NCBI GenBank assembly: GCA_003265435.1
Contig: NOXC01000004.1
Location: 186,001-250,000, forward strand
Length of the DNA: 64,000 bases
Reading direction: 5' to 3'
From: Cellvibrionaceae bacterium AOL6
Lineage (GTDB): Bacteria > Pseudomonadota > Gammaproteobacteria > Pseudomonadales > Cellvibrionaceae
The position numbers and the translations under genes are program-made. Each line of letters starts with the position of its first letter. The stretch's first letter is position 1. Below are positions 8,105-17,045 of the stretch, piece by piece. The notes beneath the pieces are model-generated. The model made no database searches, had not been told where the DNA came from, and worked only from the letters and a program-made list of their open reading frames with translations.

Positions 8105-9047
8105 AATGTTCGCGGAAGTCGGGCTTGGCTTCGGCCTCACCTTTCTCCTGTGCTCATGGTTGTGCGTGTGGGTGTACCGAGGTTTGTTGGCTAGAAAACA
8201 GTCACTTACCAGCTCGCCGGCCTTCGACGACCGCACATTATTCTTACTCGTCAGTTTCGCCCCTGCCACGGCATTGGCGGTCATGTTAGCCGCGTACCTG
8301 CCGGGCCTACGGGACTGGCTCATTCCCGAACACTGTCATGACCTCAGCTGCTCAAGCCACAGCCCGCATTGGCTCAGCGCGCCAGTTGGGCACATCGCCT
8401 TTGTCGTGCTCTTTGCGGGAATCGTGCTAACCATCCTCGCCCTGATCAGCGAGTGGGTATTTCGCCATCAACGCGTGCGTGCCCTCTCCCGCCTGTCGGC
8501 GCAACCTTGGAAAAACAATATCTATTTGCTTGATTCACCGTTGCTCTTTGCCGCGTGCGCTGGGGTGTTTCGCTCACGCGTGTTCATCACGCGCGCGCTG
8601 CAACAGGTGCTCGACGACCAGCAACTCAAGGTTGTGTTGGCACACGAACAAGCTCACGCTCGACGACTCGACAACGCCAGAAAAATGCTCTTCCACGCAT
8701 TTACCTGTCTCTGGCCTGGCGGCGTAAAAAAGGACGTTCGTACACAGTTTTCTCTGGCCTGCGAACATGCCTGCGATCGCAGCGCGGCTCGGGAGCTGGG
8801 GCCGAGTGCGGTCACCGAGACTCTGATCCGTTTACAGGCTCATGAACGGCCGCCCCTTAATGAAAACGAAGCCTTAAACCTCGAGATCCCCACCCGCATA
8901 GCCTTGCTCGAGAACGCCTCGCCTCAAACGCGAAGCGTCTTTTGGTTTCTGGGCTGGATCGCCTTGCTGACCATGCTCACCCCACTGCTCAGCGCGTTCT
9001 TTCACTTTAGTGTTGAGAGCGCAGCACGTTTACCCCATCTTTTTTAG
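8091..9047 (+). CDS. M56-family membrane metallopeptidase (BlaR1-like, no penicillin sensor)
   Basis: A 318-residue membrane protein with hydrophobic segments near 8-30, 48-72, 98-124 and 283-306. The zinc peptidase motif HEQAH is at 185-189 with the downstream ligand region CEHACDRSAA (Glu225, Asp229). BlaR1 and MecR1 carry an extra C-terminal penicillin-binding sensor; here the protein ends after the last membrane segment, so the signal must come through another domain or partner. ATG 8091 overlaps the last 14 bases of the repressor gene, indicating translational coupling and joint function in releasing repression. Confidence 0.87.
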   Translation: MSNFKMFAEVGLGFGLTFLLCSWLCVWVYRGLLARKQSLTSSPAFDDRTLFLLVSFAPATALAVMLAAYLPGLRDWLIPEHCHDLSCSSHSPHWLSAPVGHIAFVVLFAGIVLTILALISEWVFRHQRVRALSRLSAQPWKNNIYLLDSPLLFAACAGVFRSRVFITRALQQVLDDQQLKVVLAHEQAHARRLDNARKMLFHAFTCLWPGGVKKDVRTQFSLACEHACDRSAARELGPSAVTETLIRLQAHERPPLNENEALNLEIPTRIALLENASPQTRSVFWFLGWIALLTMLTPLLSAFFHFSVESAARLPHLF

Positions 9048-9057
9048 TCGTTACGGT

Positions 9058-10797
9058 TTACTCTTGACGTGCACTGAACTCAAGAAATCGCACAAGCACT
9101 TCGCGCTTGGTATCGTCCTCTAGCCCCAGTGCTGGCATTTCTGTGCCCGGCGCAAATGCTTGAGGTGACGCAAGAAACGCTGAGAGTGATACTGCGGACC
9201 AGCTCTCTCTATTCCTCGCGAGCAAGGCGTCGGTGTAGCGATACTCCGCCACCGATGCGATTGGCCGCCCTAATACATTGTCCAGTGGTGCTGCGCGATA
9301 TTTACCCTCACCGGTGAGTGAATGACACTCGACACAGAGGTTCAGCGTAGCGTGAAGTGAAGCCGCCTCTGCCGAGTCGAGCGCTGCTTCGAGAACAAAT
9401 CGTTGTACTAGGGCCTCGGCTCGGGATTGGGGTGCAGGCTCTACCGTAAGGACGTAATACTGATCGGTCCACAAATAGAGTTTACCGTTCGTATGCAGCG
9501 CCATATCCCTGATGCGGTGAGGGTCGAGCGGGATACGTTCGTCATAGTAGACGCGCTCAGAGTCGTAGCGCAGGCGACGCAGACTGGTGTCCTTTAAGGT
9601 ACTGACTAAGAGGTCGCCGTCCCAGTCGGGGTGGAAGCCGTGCAAAAACACCATACCGCCAGGCGCAATGGAAGGCACCCAGGCCATTAAAGGTTTACTG
9701 AAACGCGACACTCGGCCAAGCTCACTCGCGAGCGGTAGGGCCGTGCCCGAATACCGCACGCCAAAGCTCTCCAAAGGCCAGCCATAATTCGCGCCGTGCT
9801 CGATGAGATTTAATTCATCGCCCCCCTTCGGGCCGTGTTCGTGTATAAGGACATGCCCCTCAGCATCGACGGCTATGCCTTGAGGGTTACGCAAGCCTTT
9901 CGCAACATGACTGAGCGCGCCGCTACGTAAATCCACCTGTAACAATTTTCCATAGTCGGCGTCGTCGCGCTGCGCAAGGTCCATCCACTGCGCCGAACGC
10001 GTGCCATCAAAATGGTAGTCTCCGCTCGTCCAGAGTAAAGCGTCCGGCGTGACTAAGGCGAGACGCCCTCCCGCCATGTGTCCCTCTACCGCATAGAACT
10101 GGTTTTTTAAGGGAAGGCAGGGCTCGGTACGTGCCAGTACAGACCATTGTTGATCCGCTTCGATGGCATTCCCATTAGCGTCCAGCGTCAAGCTTGATAG
10201 CGTGTTCGTCACGCAGTAAGTGTGCGGGTGGTACTCCGTGTATGATACGAATAAGCGCCAACTCTCTCCGCTTGGCACGGCGAGCATATCGTTGTAGCGC
10301 AAGCCTTCAAAGAGCAAGAGTAGATGCTCGTAGCCCGCCTCTTCCGCGAGCGTATGATAGGCTTCCCTGCGGCGATCTGGCCCCTGAATGGAAAGTGCCT
10401 CCATGTTTTCCGGATCGGTCACTCGATAAAACTCGGCGCCATTGGTCAGCAACAACATGTCGTCACCCACTTGCGCGAGCACGCCACCAACACCGCCTCG
10501 TTTGTAAACCGGCGCACTGTTTTGACCACCGAGTCGAGCGGCCGAGACGCTTAAGTCCAACAGAACCGATTCTACTCGCTTACCCTCAGTGACGGCTTTC
10601 GCAATGGCGGGCGCCTCCTTCCCTTGCCACTGCCTGTAATGTTCACTCAACCAGTGGAGCGGCCCCTTTTGCTCGGCCCACATGCGGCCAAATACCACCC
10701 CTGCGACCAAGGTCGCGCTAAGCAGCAGCAAGACGAATACGGTGAGCGCGATGCGCTCAGGCGAGCGAAGAAGACGAAAAGCGCGGTGTTGAGGCAT
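9058..10797 (-). CDS. Membrane-anchored PQQ-dependent sugar dehydrogenase (GSDH-like) fused to cytochrome c
   Basis: A 579-residue protein. An N-terminal membrane anchor (about 15-40) is followed by a beta-propeller with the glucose/sorbosone dehydrogenase signature NPQGIAVDAEGHVLIHEHGP and GGDELNLIEHGANYGWP. A C-terminal cytochrome c domain has CVECH (488-492) and a candidate axial Met in GTEMP (Met554). Soluble PQQ dehydrogenases of this family oxidise aldoses or related alcohols. The fused haem would pass electrons to the periplasmic chain. No PQQ biosynthesis genes are in the window. It stands alone, convergent with the M56 gene. The substrate is not assignable. Confidence 0.85.
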   Translation of the reverse strand: MPQHRAFRLLRSPERIALTVFVLLLLSATLVAGVVFGRMWAEQKGPLHWLSEHYRQWQGKEAPAIAKAVTEGKRVESVLLDLSVSAARLGGQNSAPVYKRGGVGGVLAQVGDDMLLLTNGAEFYRVTDPENMEALSIQGPDRRREAYHTLAEEAGYEHLLLLFEGLRYNDMLAVPSGESWRLFVSYTEYHPHTYCVTNTLSSLTLDANGNAIEADQQWSVLARTEPCLPLKNQFYAVEGHMAGGRLALVTPDALLWTSGDYHFDGTRSAQWMDLAQRDDADYGKLLQVDLRSGALSHVAKGLRNPQGIAVDAEGHVLIHEHGPKGGDELNLIEHGANYGWPLESFGVRYSGTALPLASELGRVSRFSKPLMAWVPSIAPGGMVFLHGFHPDWDGDLLVSTLKDTSLRRLRYDSERVYYDERIPLDPHRIRDMALHTNGKLYLWTDQYYVLTVEPAPQSRAEALVQRFVLEAALDSAEAASLHATLNLCVECHSLTGEGKYRAAPLDNVLGRPIASVAEYRYTDALLARNRESWSAVSLSAFLASPQAFAPGTEMPALGLEDDTKREVLVRFLEFSARQE

Positions 10798-11004
10798 AGG
10801 AACGCCCTGTGAAAAGTAGGCTAAACAACCCGAGCCGTCGCCACGAAGAACTGTGGTGACGGCAGATGCGCTATCGTAGCAGGTCCGTATCGTTTCGCCA
10901 TATCCTCATTAGGACACCAATACAAAGGCAAAGAGGTTTAATGTGTCATACCAAGGTCACATAACACCCGTACACTGGCTGAGCAATGTTTATCAGAGTG
11001 CGCA

Positions 11005-12807
11005 ATGAGTTCCAACGCCGACCACTCGCCGCTGCGGCACATCATAAATAAGAGTTCTGTTACCCCGGTATTTCAGGCCATCGTAGACTGCGCCTCTGCG
11101 AAAATTCTCGGTTTTGAAGCTCTGACACGAGGCCCCGCGGGCTCACCTTTGTTTTCACCAGAGCACCTTTTCCAGCAAGCCAAAGCGGAACAATGCCTTC
11201 CAGAGCTCGAGATCCTTTGCCGTCAGCAATCGCTTCTTGCTCACGCTCGCCAGCAATTACCCGGCTTGGTGTTTATCAATGTCAGTCCCATCGCACTGCT
11301 AAGTCCAGGCTACCCTAGAGGCGTCACCTCCAAACTGCTGGAAGAATTAGGCATCCCCTGCTCGCGCGTCGTGATAGAACTTTCGGAAAAATACCCATTT
11401 CCCAATCTCAGCCAAATTCTGGACAGTTTGAATGCGTATCGGGAACTGGGTTTTAAAATTGCAATGGATGACTTGGGTTCCGGTTATTCAGACCTGAAAA
11501 TGTGGGCTGAACTTAAACCCGACTTTGTCAAAATTGATCGCTTTTTTATTCATGAGGTAGACCGCTCTGCCACCAAACGCGAGTTCGTACAAGGTATCTG
11601 CCGCCTCGCGGAAGGGCTTGGCTCGGGCGTGATTGCAGAAGGCATAGAGAACGAGGAGCAACTCGATACGATTCGCCAACTCGGCATCCGCTACTGCCAG
11701 GGCTATTTTTTCAATAAGCCAGAACACGCACCCAATAGCGCCTTGATTGCTGAGAAGCTCGCGTCACTGTCGAACATCACGTCCGGTACGCATTACGACA
11801 AAAGTGCGTATTCTCTCTGTTCTCATGTCGAGCCCGTCGCCCCCTCGTCGTCACTATTACAGGTGTGGGAGCGCTTCACGCTCACTCAGGCTTATTCATC
11901 CCTGCCTGTTGTTGACAGGGAAAATGTCGTTGGCATTGTGCACAAATCGCATATTTTGGAGCTGTTTTCTGGGCAGTACGGTCGTGCACTCTATGCGAAA
12001 AAGCCCGTGTCAGAAATCTCTCGCAACAACGCCATTGTCGTCGATAAGAATACCCGTCTCGAGGAAATTTCGGAGTTAATCACCAATGAAGACGACATGT
12101 ACATTCGGCAACATTTTATTATCACGGACAACGACCATTACATTGGCATGGGTGTAACACGGGACCTGCTTCGAAAAATCACGGAAATAAAACTACAGTC
12201 TGCTCGCTATGCCAATCCACTCACGCTATTGCCTGGCAACGTTCCCATCATTGAAAAAATTGCTGAACTGTTGAGTCAAGGCACCCAATTTTATATCGCT
12301 TACTTCGACATCAACCATTTCAAACCCTATAACGATGTATATGGATATCGAAAAGGGGATCAGATTATTCAGAGTCTGGGACAAATTCTGACAGAGCGCT
12401 GCCATCAACAGCACCATTTTGTTGGGCATATCGGCGGTGATGATTTTGTCGTTATTTTTATCGACAGTGATTTCAAGGAGGATTGCGCGTGGGTTTTAAG
12501 CGCATTCGAACGCTCTCTCGACGCGTTTTACTCCGAAGAAGATACGCAAAACGGCTATATTGAAGCAACCGACCGCTACGGCACGCTCAAACAATTCGAG
12601 CTGCTTTCACTCTCCGTAGGGGTTGTCGAATCTCATGCAAACATACGCAACGCGGAGGAGTATGGAAAACTCTCAACGGATGCGAAAATGAATGCAAAAA
12701 AAATGGGCCGAAATCAAGTGTATTTCGAATCGTGGAAGCCCGGAAATAAAGGTGAGCCGCATACCGCGACGCAACCACCAGGCGAACGTCATTCCGCCCT
12801 GAGCTGA
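11005..12807 (+). CDS. Cyclic-di-GMP signalling protein, EAL-CBS-GGDEF
   Basis: A 600-residue soluble protein. The EAL phosphodiesterase domain (about 15-250) keeps its key residues: EAL (38-40), FINVS, VIELSE, MDDLGSGYS, KIDR, AEGIE and CQGYF, so hydrolysis of c-di-GMP is likely. A CBS pair (about 270-395) can bind nucleotides. The GGDEF domain (about 405-580) has GGDDF at 477-481 in place of GG(D/E)EF, and no RxxD inhibitory site is seen, so synthase activity is uncertain. ATG 11005 has only a weak ribosome site. It overlaps the convergent receiver gene by 19 bases at the 3' end. Confidence 0.9.
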   Translation: MSSNADHSPLRHIINKSSVTPVFQAIVDCASAKILGFEALTRGPAGSPLFSPEHLFQQAKAEQCLPELEILCRQQSLLAHARQQLPGLVFINVSPIALLSPGYPRGVTSKLLEELGIPCSRVVIELSEKYPFPNLSQILDSLNAYRELGFKIAMDDLGSGYSDLKMWAELKPDFVKIDRFFIHEVDRSATKREFVQGICRLAEGLGSGVIAEGIENEEQLDTIRQLGIRYCQGYFFNKPEHAPNSALIAEKLASLSNITSGTHYDKSAYSLCSHVEPVAPSSSLLQVWERFTLTQAYSSLPVVDRENVVGIVHKSHILELFSGQYGRALYAKKPVSEISRNNAIVVDKNTRLEEISELITNEDDMYIRQHFIITDNDHYIGMGVTRDLLRKITEIKLQSARYANPLTLLPGNVPIIEKIAELLSQGTQFYIAYFDINHFKPYNDVYGYRKGDQIIQSLGQILTERCHQQHHFVGHIGGDDFVVIFIDSDFKEDCAWVLSAFERSLDAFYSEEDTQNGYIEATDRYGTLKQFELLSLSVGVVESHANIRNAEEYGKLSTDAKMNAKKMGRNQVYFESWKPGNKGEPHTATQPPGERHSALS

Positions 12808-14138
12808 ATCACAATCCGATTCTGTCTGAGCACCCTTTCGTTCCATTCCCCGGCTCGAGTAATATCTGCCTCCGGCTCTGGCGCATCGCCATCACTGCGC
12901 AAGCTCATGCGCAATTCGATTTCACCCGAGACCAACGAATCTGCCGTTTGCTCTAGCTGTATATAGTCGAGACTGAGGTAATCTGCGGCCTGCCGATCCA
13001 ACGCAACATCGTTCAAATACAAACAGTCCTGCAACGGCGTCAATGTATCTGCGAGTTCAAGTGCTTCCGGTTTCGAACGATCCAAACACACATTCGCGAA
13101 AGCGACCTCGAGCTCCACTACCCCTCGAAACCCGATTTTCTGAAGACGCAATAGCAGTTCTCCCAAGCGGTCCACACGCACTTTGGCGAAAGGCTCCTCA
13201 TCGTAGCCAAAACCAAAATCTTCGTTGGCTAACCAATTGAGAGTGGATATCCAGCCTGCGGCGCTACCCTGACCCTCGCGCTGTTCCCGCTGAGCCACAT
13301 CCAAGTCCTCGGTGAGTGCCGTGAGCATTTCCTGATTTTGAATCGCGCCATCCACCAGAAACTGATCATTCTTCCCAAGCTCTTCAATGGTTTGGCGAGT
13401 TTTGTACATTTCCAAGCCCATTAGAGCCATACCGAGGAGGATCAGGCACAACAGCGCGCTGGAAAGCCACGGCGAAGCGCTGCCGTCTTCAGCGTCCGGC
13501 AACTCTGGTTCTGGGGTAGTCTCTTTTTCGACCGCAGGTTTCGCCTTCTTGTTGAGCTCACTGCGCACGTTGCGCAAAATAAATCGCGTATTTTCGGAGA
13601 TCTGCTGCCGGACATCGGAAATGTGAATCTCGAACAGGCGGGCAATTTGAGAATGTAGCTCATCGACGCCAGGACGCTCTGACTGAGGCGCTGAGCGCGT
13701 GCTGGACGCCTTCACATGCGCGCTATCCTTAGCCCCCTCGACATCCGACTTTTGTCCCATGTCCGAGACCGGCGCGATTTTCAACTTCTCCATCAAGCGA
13801 TGAAGATTGGAGGGCTGAATGATTTCTTTCGAGAGAATATCGAGCGCGCCGAGGGCTCTCGCCTGCCCAAGATACACATCGCCCTTCTCCGAGGTGTACA
13901 TAATGACGGGAATCATCGCTGTGGCGGGGTTGGCTTTAATAATTTTTAATGCTTCGAGCCCGTCCATACCTTCCATATGGTGGTCCAGGAAGATCACCGC
14001 TGGCTGTTTATAGCTCAAATAGCCAAGCGCTTCTTCGGCAGAAAACGCGAGGTCCACCTCTAGATCATAGGGTTTCAAAAGTAGCCTTAGGCGGGCCTGT
14101 GCGGTTTTAGAATCGTCTACTATCAGAGCTCGTGACAT
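12789..14138 (-). CDS. Membrane-anchored response-regulator receiver protein
   Basis: A 449-residue protein. The N-terminal receiver domain (1-120) has Asp8/Asp9, phospho-acceptor Asp52 in FLDHHM, Thr82 and Lys104. A charged linker (about 125-220) leads to one membrane segment, SPWLSSALLCLILLGMALMG (223-242), then a probable coiled coil (about 245-290) and a C-terminal domain with two cysteines (Cys351, Cys372) ending in LRQNRIVIQL. The C-terminal domain would be periplasmic and faintly recalls OmpA-like ends, but I cannot assign it. Receivers linked to a transmembrane output are unusual. Convergent with the EAL-CBS-GGDEF gene. Confidence 0.8.
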   Translation of the reverse strand: MSRALIVDDSKTAQARLRLLLKPYDLEVDLAFSAEEALGYLSYKQPAVIFLDHHMEGMDGLEALKIIKANPATAMIPVIMYTSEKGDVYLGQARALGALDILSKEIIQPSNLHRLMEKLKIAPVSDMGQKSDVEGAKDSAHVKASSTRSAPQSERPGVDELHSQIARLFEIHISDVRQQISENTRFILRNVRSELNKKAKPAVEKETTPEPELPDAEDGSASPWLSSALLCLILLGMALMGLEMYKTRQTIEELGKNDQFLVDGAIQNQEMLTALTEDLDVAQREQREGQGSAAGWISTLNWLANEDFGFGYDEEPFAKVRVDRLGELLLRLQKIGFRGVVELEVAFANVCLDRSKPEALELADTLTPLQDCLYLNDVALDRQAADYLSLDYIQLEQTADSLVSGEIELRMSLRSDGDAPEPEADITRAGEWNERVLRQNRIVIQLRAE

Positions 14139-14346
14139 GTTCGTGTATCAATCCGTGAGTCAGAGGTATAAAGGCGCACTCCAGCGTGCTGCGAAGCATC
14201 ATGACTTCACACATTAAGGCTGTTGAGATGAGTTACGTGCCGCAGTCCAACGCGATGGGCCACTTTGGTAAATGTAGCATTTTGCTTTACCAATGATCTA
14301 AGCTGGAACAATGCATCTGTGACCTGGTTCACCAAGCACGACGAGC

Positions 14347-14374
14347 AGAAGCGATGCCAGACGGCATCGCTTCT
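14347..14374 (-). terminator. Hairpin after the alpha/beta hydrolase gene
   Basis: A perfect 12-bp stem AGAAGCGATGCC with its complement and a 4-nt loop, located about 32 bases beyond the hydrolase stop. There is no clear T-run, so termination strength is uncertain. Confidence 0.5.
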
Positions 14375-14405
14375 ATCAGTATAGGCTTAAGTGAATCAGC
14401 GAGTA

Positions 14406-15236
14406 CTAAGCCGCAAACTGGGCCCCCAATTCACGCGCTGACAAAAACGCCTGCATGAGCTGCAAGGTCTCCTCGGGCTTTTGTATATGAAAGAGATGGT
14501 CACAGCCGGCGACGGTTTGGAAATGACCACAGGCCAAGGAGTCGGCCAAGGCCTTAGCCCGCTCCGGTTTCACATAAGGATCGTGCTCTCCCGTGAACAC
14601 CAGTGTCGGTGTTTGGATGCATCCCAACTCCCCGGGGTGATAGGTCATTAAGCGTATTGTATTAAAAACGAAATGCCAGAAATTATCCTCGCGATAATGT
14701 CTCGCTTTACGCGTAGCCGCTCGGCGGATGGCAGGCTGTCGTAAAATGGATGGATGACTCTCGCTGAGCAAGGCGATAAAACCTTCTGCAAAGGCTTCGG
14801 TATCATAGGCGCAATCGCGCATGAGTTGTAACATCACCGGCCACTCACTCAGAGGGATGTCACTCATTGATCCCGCCAACACCATCCGGTGCAACACTTC
14901 TTGCCATCGCCGCGCATATTCAAGCGCAATACCGGTCGCATACGAGCAGGCCACAAGATGAAATGGCCTGCCGATAAAGCGAGTGTGAACCTCGCTCAGG
15001 CACTCGGCGAGAAACGAAACAGGATAGCGCGGGTGCAACGGTGCGCTATTACCTGAGCCTGGTAGTTCTATCGCCCAGTAGTCATAAGATGCGGAAAAAC
15101 CCTGATTAAATGCAGAGACCGATTCGATCTCTTGCAGGGACCCCATAAGAAAAACCAAACTCTCCGCTCCACTTTTAGGTAGGTGGAGAAAGCGCGCACT
15201 GTGGCCGCAGACAGTGAAATCAACTATATTCTTCAT
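14406..15236 (-). CDS. Alpha/beta-fold hydrolase
   Basis: 276 residues with the alpha/beta hydrolase layout: an oxyanion-strand region LVFLMGSLQE (27-36), nucleophile elbow ACSYATG (Ser98; small-x-Ser-x-small rather than strict GxSxG), acid FTGEHDPY (Asp219) and base GCDHLFH (His247). A cytosolic esterase or C-C/ester hydrolase is likely; the substrate is unknown. ATG 15236 has GGAG ten bases upstream and is preferred over longer starts that would overlap the divergent gene. The 5' ends of the two divergent genes are only about 30 bases apart, so their promoters must overlap the coding starts. Confidence 0.8.
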   Translation of the reverse strand: MKNIVDFTVCGHSARFLHLPKSGAESLVFLMGSLQEIESVSAFNQGFSASYDYWAIELPGSGNSAPLHPRYPVSFLAECLSEVHTRFIGRPFHLVACSYATGIALEYARRWQEVLHRMVLAGSMSDIPLSEWPVMLQLMRDCAYDTEAFAEGFIALLSESHPSILRQPAIRRAATRKARHYREDNFWHFVFNTIRLMTYHPGELGCIQTPTLVFTGEHDPYVKPERAKALADSLACGHFQTVAGCDHLFHIQKPEETLQLMQAFLSARELGAQFAA

Positions 15237-15266
15237 TTGAGAAATGCTCCATGTCATGGTGATGTT

Positions 15267-16145
15267 ATGCCGCAAAACGGCACGAACCACTATAGCTTGC
15301 CCACTACCGATACTTTGCAGCAGCTCGACCGCTATGACGAAGAGTTCGCCGCTCAGATTGCGTTTGCGCTGCGCTGGATTTATTCGCTGTTAGGCTGGAA
15401 CGGTGCCACGTTGGAAAAAGCGATTCCCGGAGTTAAAGCGTCGGTATGGCAACGTTATGCGCAACCCGCTTACCCCAAGTCTCGCTCGCTTCACGTCGTT
15501 GCGGCTTTGAGTTGGGTCTCCCGAGTCAGCATGTCTGCGATTTTGTATGGCGACCGTATCGCGCGCTATTGGCCTGGCGTCTCACGCGATTTAATCGAAG
15601 TCTTCTTGTATTCCGGCTTGATGGGCAAACTAGAATTTCACTACTTTGTCGAACGACTATTGCGTGACAGGCCTGAGCTGGCGCAGTTTAGAAGATTAAG
15701 CGAAGCACATTTTGCCGAGCGAGAACCCGCCCACGACAACGAATACAAAGCCCCGGAGCCATTGGATATCGAAGCGTTTGGGCGAGACTACTACCTTTCA
15801 GTTGCGCAAATGCTCACACATTTTCGTACCGCGAATGGCTTCTCCGTGGCCGACATGGCGATCGCGTTGAACATCAGCGACTCACGCTACCAGAAGCTTG
15901 AGGACGTGGAGCAGCCCCCCAAAGCCATCAGTCTGCATCTCGCGGCTCGCCTCAAGCTCGCGTTCAAGATTCCCAATACCGTCGAATTTCTATCACACAT
16001 GCGCGCGTACCCAGGCTTCAGCCGGGCTCGTGCTCTGCAGCAGGACAGGGAGTTATTACTATTGGCCCTCTGTGAAGGCCTGCCCGAGCCGCAATCTGCA
16101 AAGCTGGCCAAGTTGGCACGTGAAATCGTGAAACTACCTGAATAA
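15267..16145 (+). CDS. Uncharacterised protein with two helix-turn-helix-like regions
   Basis: 292 residues, no signal or membrane segment. One HTH-like stretch lies at about 36-95 (ATLEKAIPGVKASVWQRY) and a second, Cro/C1-like, at about 182-235 (GFSVADMAIALNISDSRYQKLE). This suggests a DNA-binding regulator, but no known family is recognised. ATG 15267 has GGTGAT upstream. It is divergent from the hydrolase and is followed by two further small regulators in the same direction, so the hydrolase may be its target. Confidence 0.6.
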   Translation: MPQNGTNHYSLPTTDTLQQLDRYDEEFAAQIAFALRWIYSLLGWNGATLEKAIPGVKASVWQRYAQPAYPKSRSLHVVAALSWVSRVSMSAILYGDRIARYWPGVSRDLIEVFLYSGLMGKLEFHYFVERLLRDRPELAQFRRLSEAHFAEREPAHDNEYKAPEPLDIEAFGRDYYLSVAQMLTHFRTANGFSVADMAIALNISDSRYQKLEDVEQPPKAISLHLAARLKLAFKIPNTVEFLSHMRAYPGFSRARALQQDRELLLLALCEGLPEPQSAKLAKLAREIVKLPE

Positions 16146-16257
16146 AGCGACCGGTGCGCGAAATATTTGAATATCACGCACCATATGACCTGCTCCACCG
16201 CGCCGTTTCTTTAGACAATAGAGCTTCCTATCTGGATTTACGTGGATCGCACTCTGT

Positions 16258-16470
16258 ATGGAAACGGAAATGGCTAGATCTCGTCCCGATGCACTTCAGA
16301 ACCTGCTGCAATCAGGCCTTCTAAGAATAAGTGAACACGGACTGTGTTATCGCAACCCGACTGGACTGTGGGTACCCATCAGCTGGACAGAGGCCGCTGC
16401 TGCCTCGCAAATAGCCGCCATCTACGCGGGTAGCCATTCAGGCCCCTCCGAGCACCGAGCACACGCATGA
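16258..16470 (+). CDS. Small protein of unknown function, translationally coupled to an XRE regulator
   Basis: 70 residues, or 66 if ATG 16270 is used. No motif is recognised; a central stretch LRISEHGLCYRNPTGLWVPISW looks folded rather than random. Its TGA stop overlaps the ATG of the XRE gene as ATGA, the main reason for believing that it is real. Confidence 0.5.
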   Translation: METEMARSRPDALQNLLQSGLLRISEHGLCYRNPTGLWVPISWTEAAAASQIAAIYAGSHSGPSEHRAHA

Positions 16471-17045
16471 ACATAGGTGAACGCGTACAGACTTGTCGAC
16501 TGGACAAGGGCTGGAGCCTGAGCGATCTTGCGGACCGAGCCGGTGTTAAGGTGAAGGAGTTGCGCGATCTCGAGCAATATGGCCAGACAAACATCATTGT
16601 CCTGCGTCAAATCGCCAATGCGCTCGATTGCAGTCTGGTATGGCTGGTTGATGGCATTGAGCCCGGAGAAGCGCCAGTCGACAGACACAGCGAGCAGGCC
16701 TGTGGGCGATTGAGCGACATGATTAAACTCTTGGGCGCAAGCCAGCTGTCCCCACCCGAGCTCCGAGAGCTGCAGAAGTACTTCGAATCGCAGGCCTCTG
16801 GTCTGAACTACCAAATGGAAGGCAAAAAAAGCAGCCCTGAGGCTGCTTTTTTCGAGCTTGACCGCGTTTACCAGCCGGTCGCTTCTTTCAGTGCATTACC
16901 AATATCCGCCAAGCTGCGAACCGTCTTAACACCTGCGGATTCCAGTGCAGCAAATTTCTCATCTGCTGTACCTTTACCACCGGAGATGATCGCACCAGCG
17001 TGGCCCATGCGCTTGCCCGGAGGCGCAGTCACACCCGCGATGTAA
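16467..17045 (+). CDS. XRE-family helix-turn-helix regulator whose frame runs into sucD
   Basis: The N-terminal 66 residues are a clear Cro/C1-type domain ([24 protein letters not shown], then a recognition helix and [15 protein letters not shown]). The rest (about 70-115) is helical. The frame has no stop before the shared terminator at 16825-16852, continues through it and covers the last 178 bases of sucD on the opposite strand, ending at 17045 (192 residues). The biologically meaningful part probably ends near residue 120, so the tail is suspicious: a lost stop codon, or a transcript without a stop. The start overlaps the preceding gene as ATGA. Confidence 0.65.
   Translation: MNIGERVQTCRLDKGWSLSDLADRAGVKVKELRDLEQYGQTNIIVLRQIANALDCSLVWLVDGIEPGEAPVDRHSEQACGRLSDMIKLLGASQLSPPELRELQKYFESQASGLNYQMEGKKSSPEAAFFELDRVYQPVASFSALPISAKLRTVLTPADSSAANFSSAVPLPPEMIAPAWPMRLPGGAVTPAM
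16825..16852. terminator. Bidirectional intrinsic terminator
   Basis: A6-GCAGCC-CTGA-GGCTGC-T6: a GC stem with A/T flanks that works on both strands. It serves sucD on the minus strand and the XRE gene on the plus strand, although the XRE frame reads through it. Confidence 0.9.
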
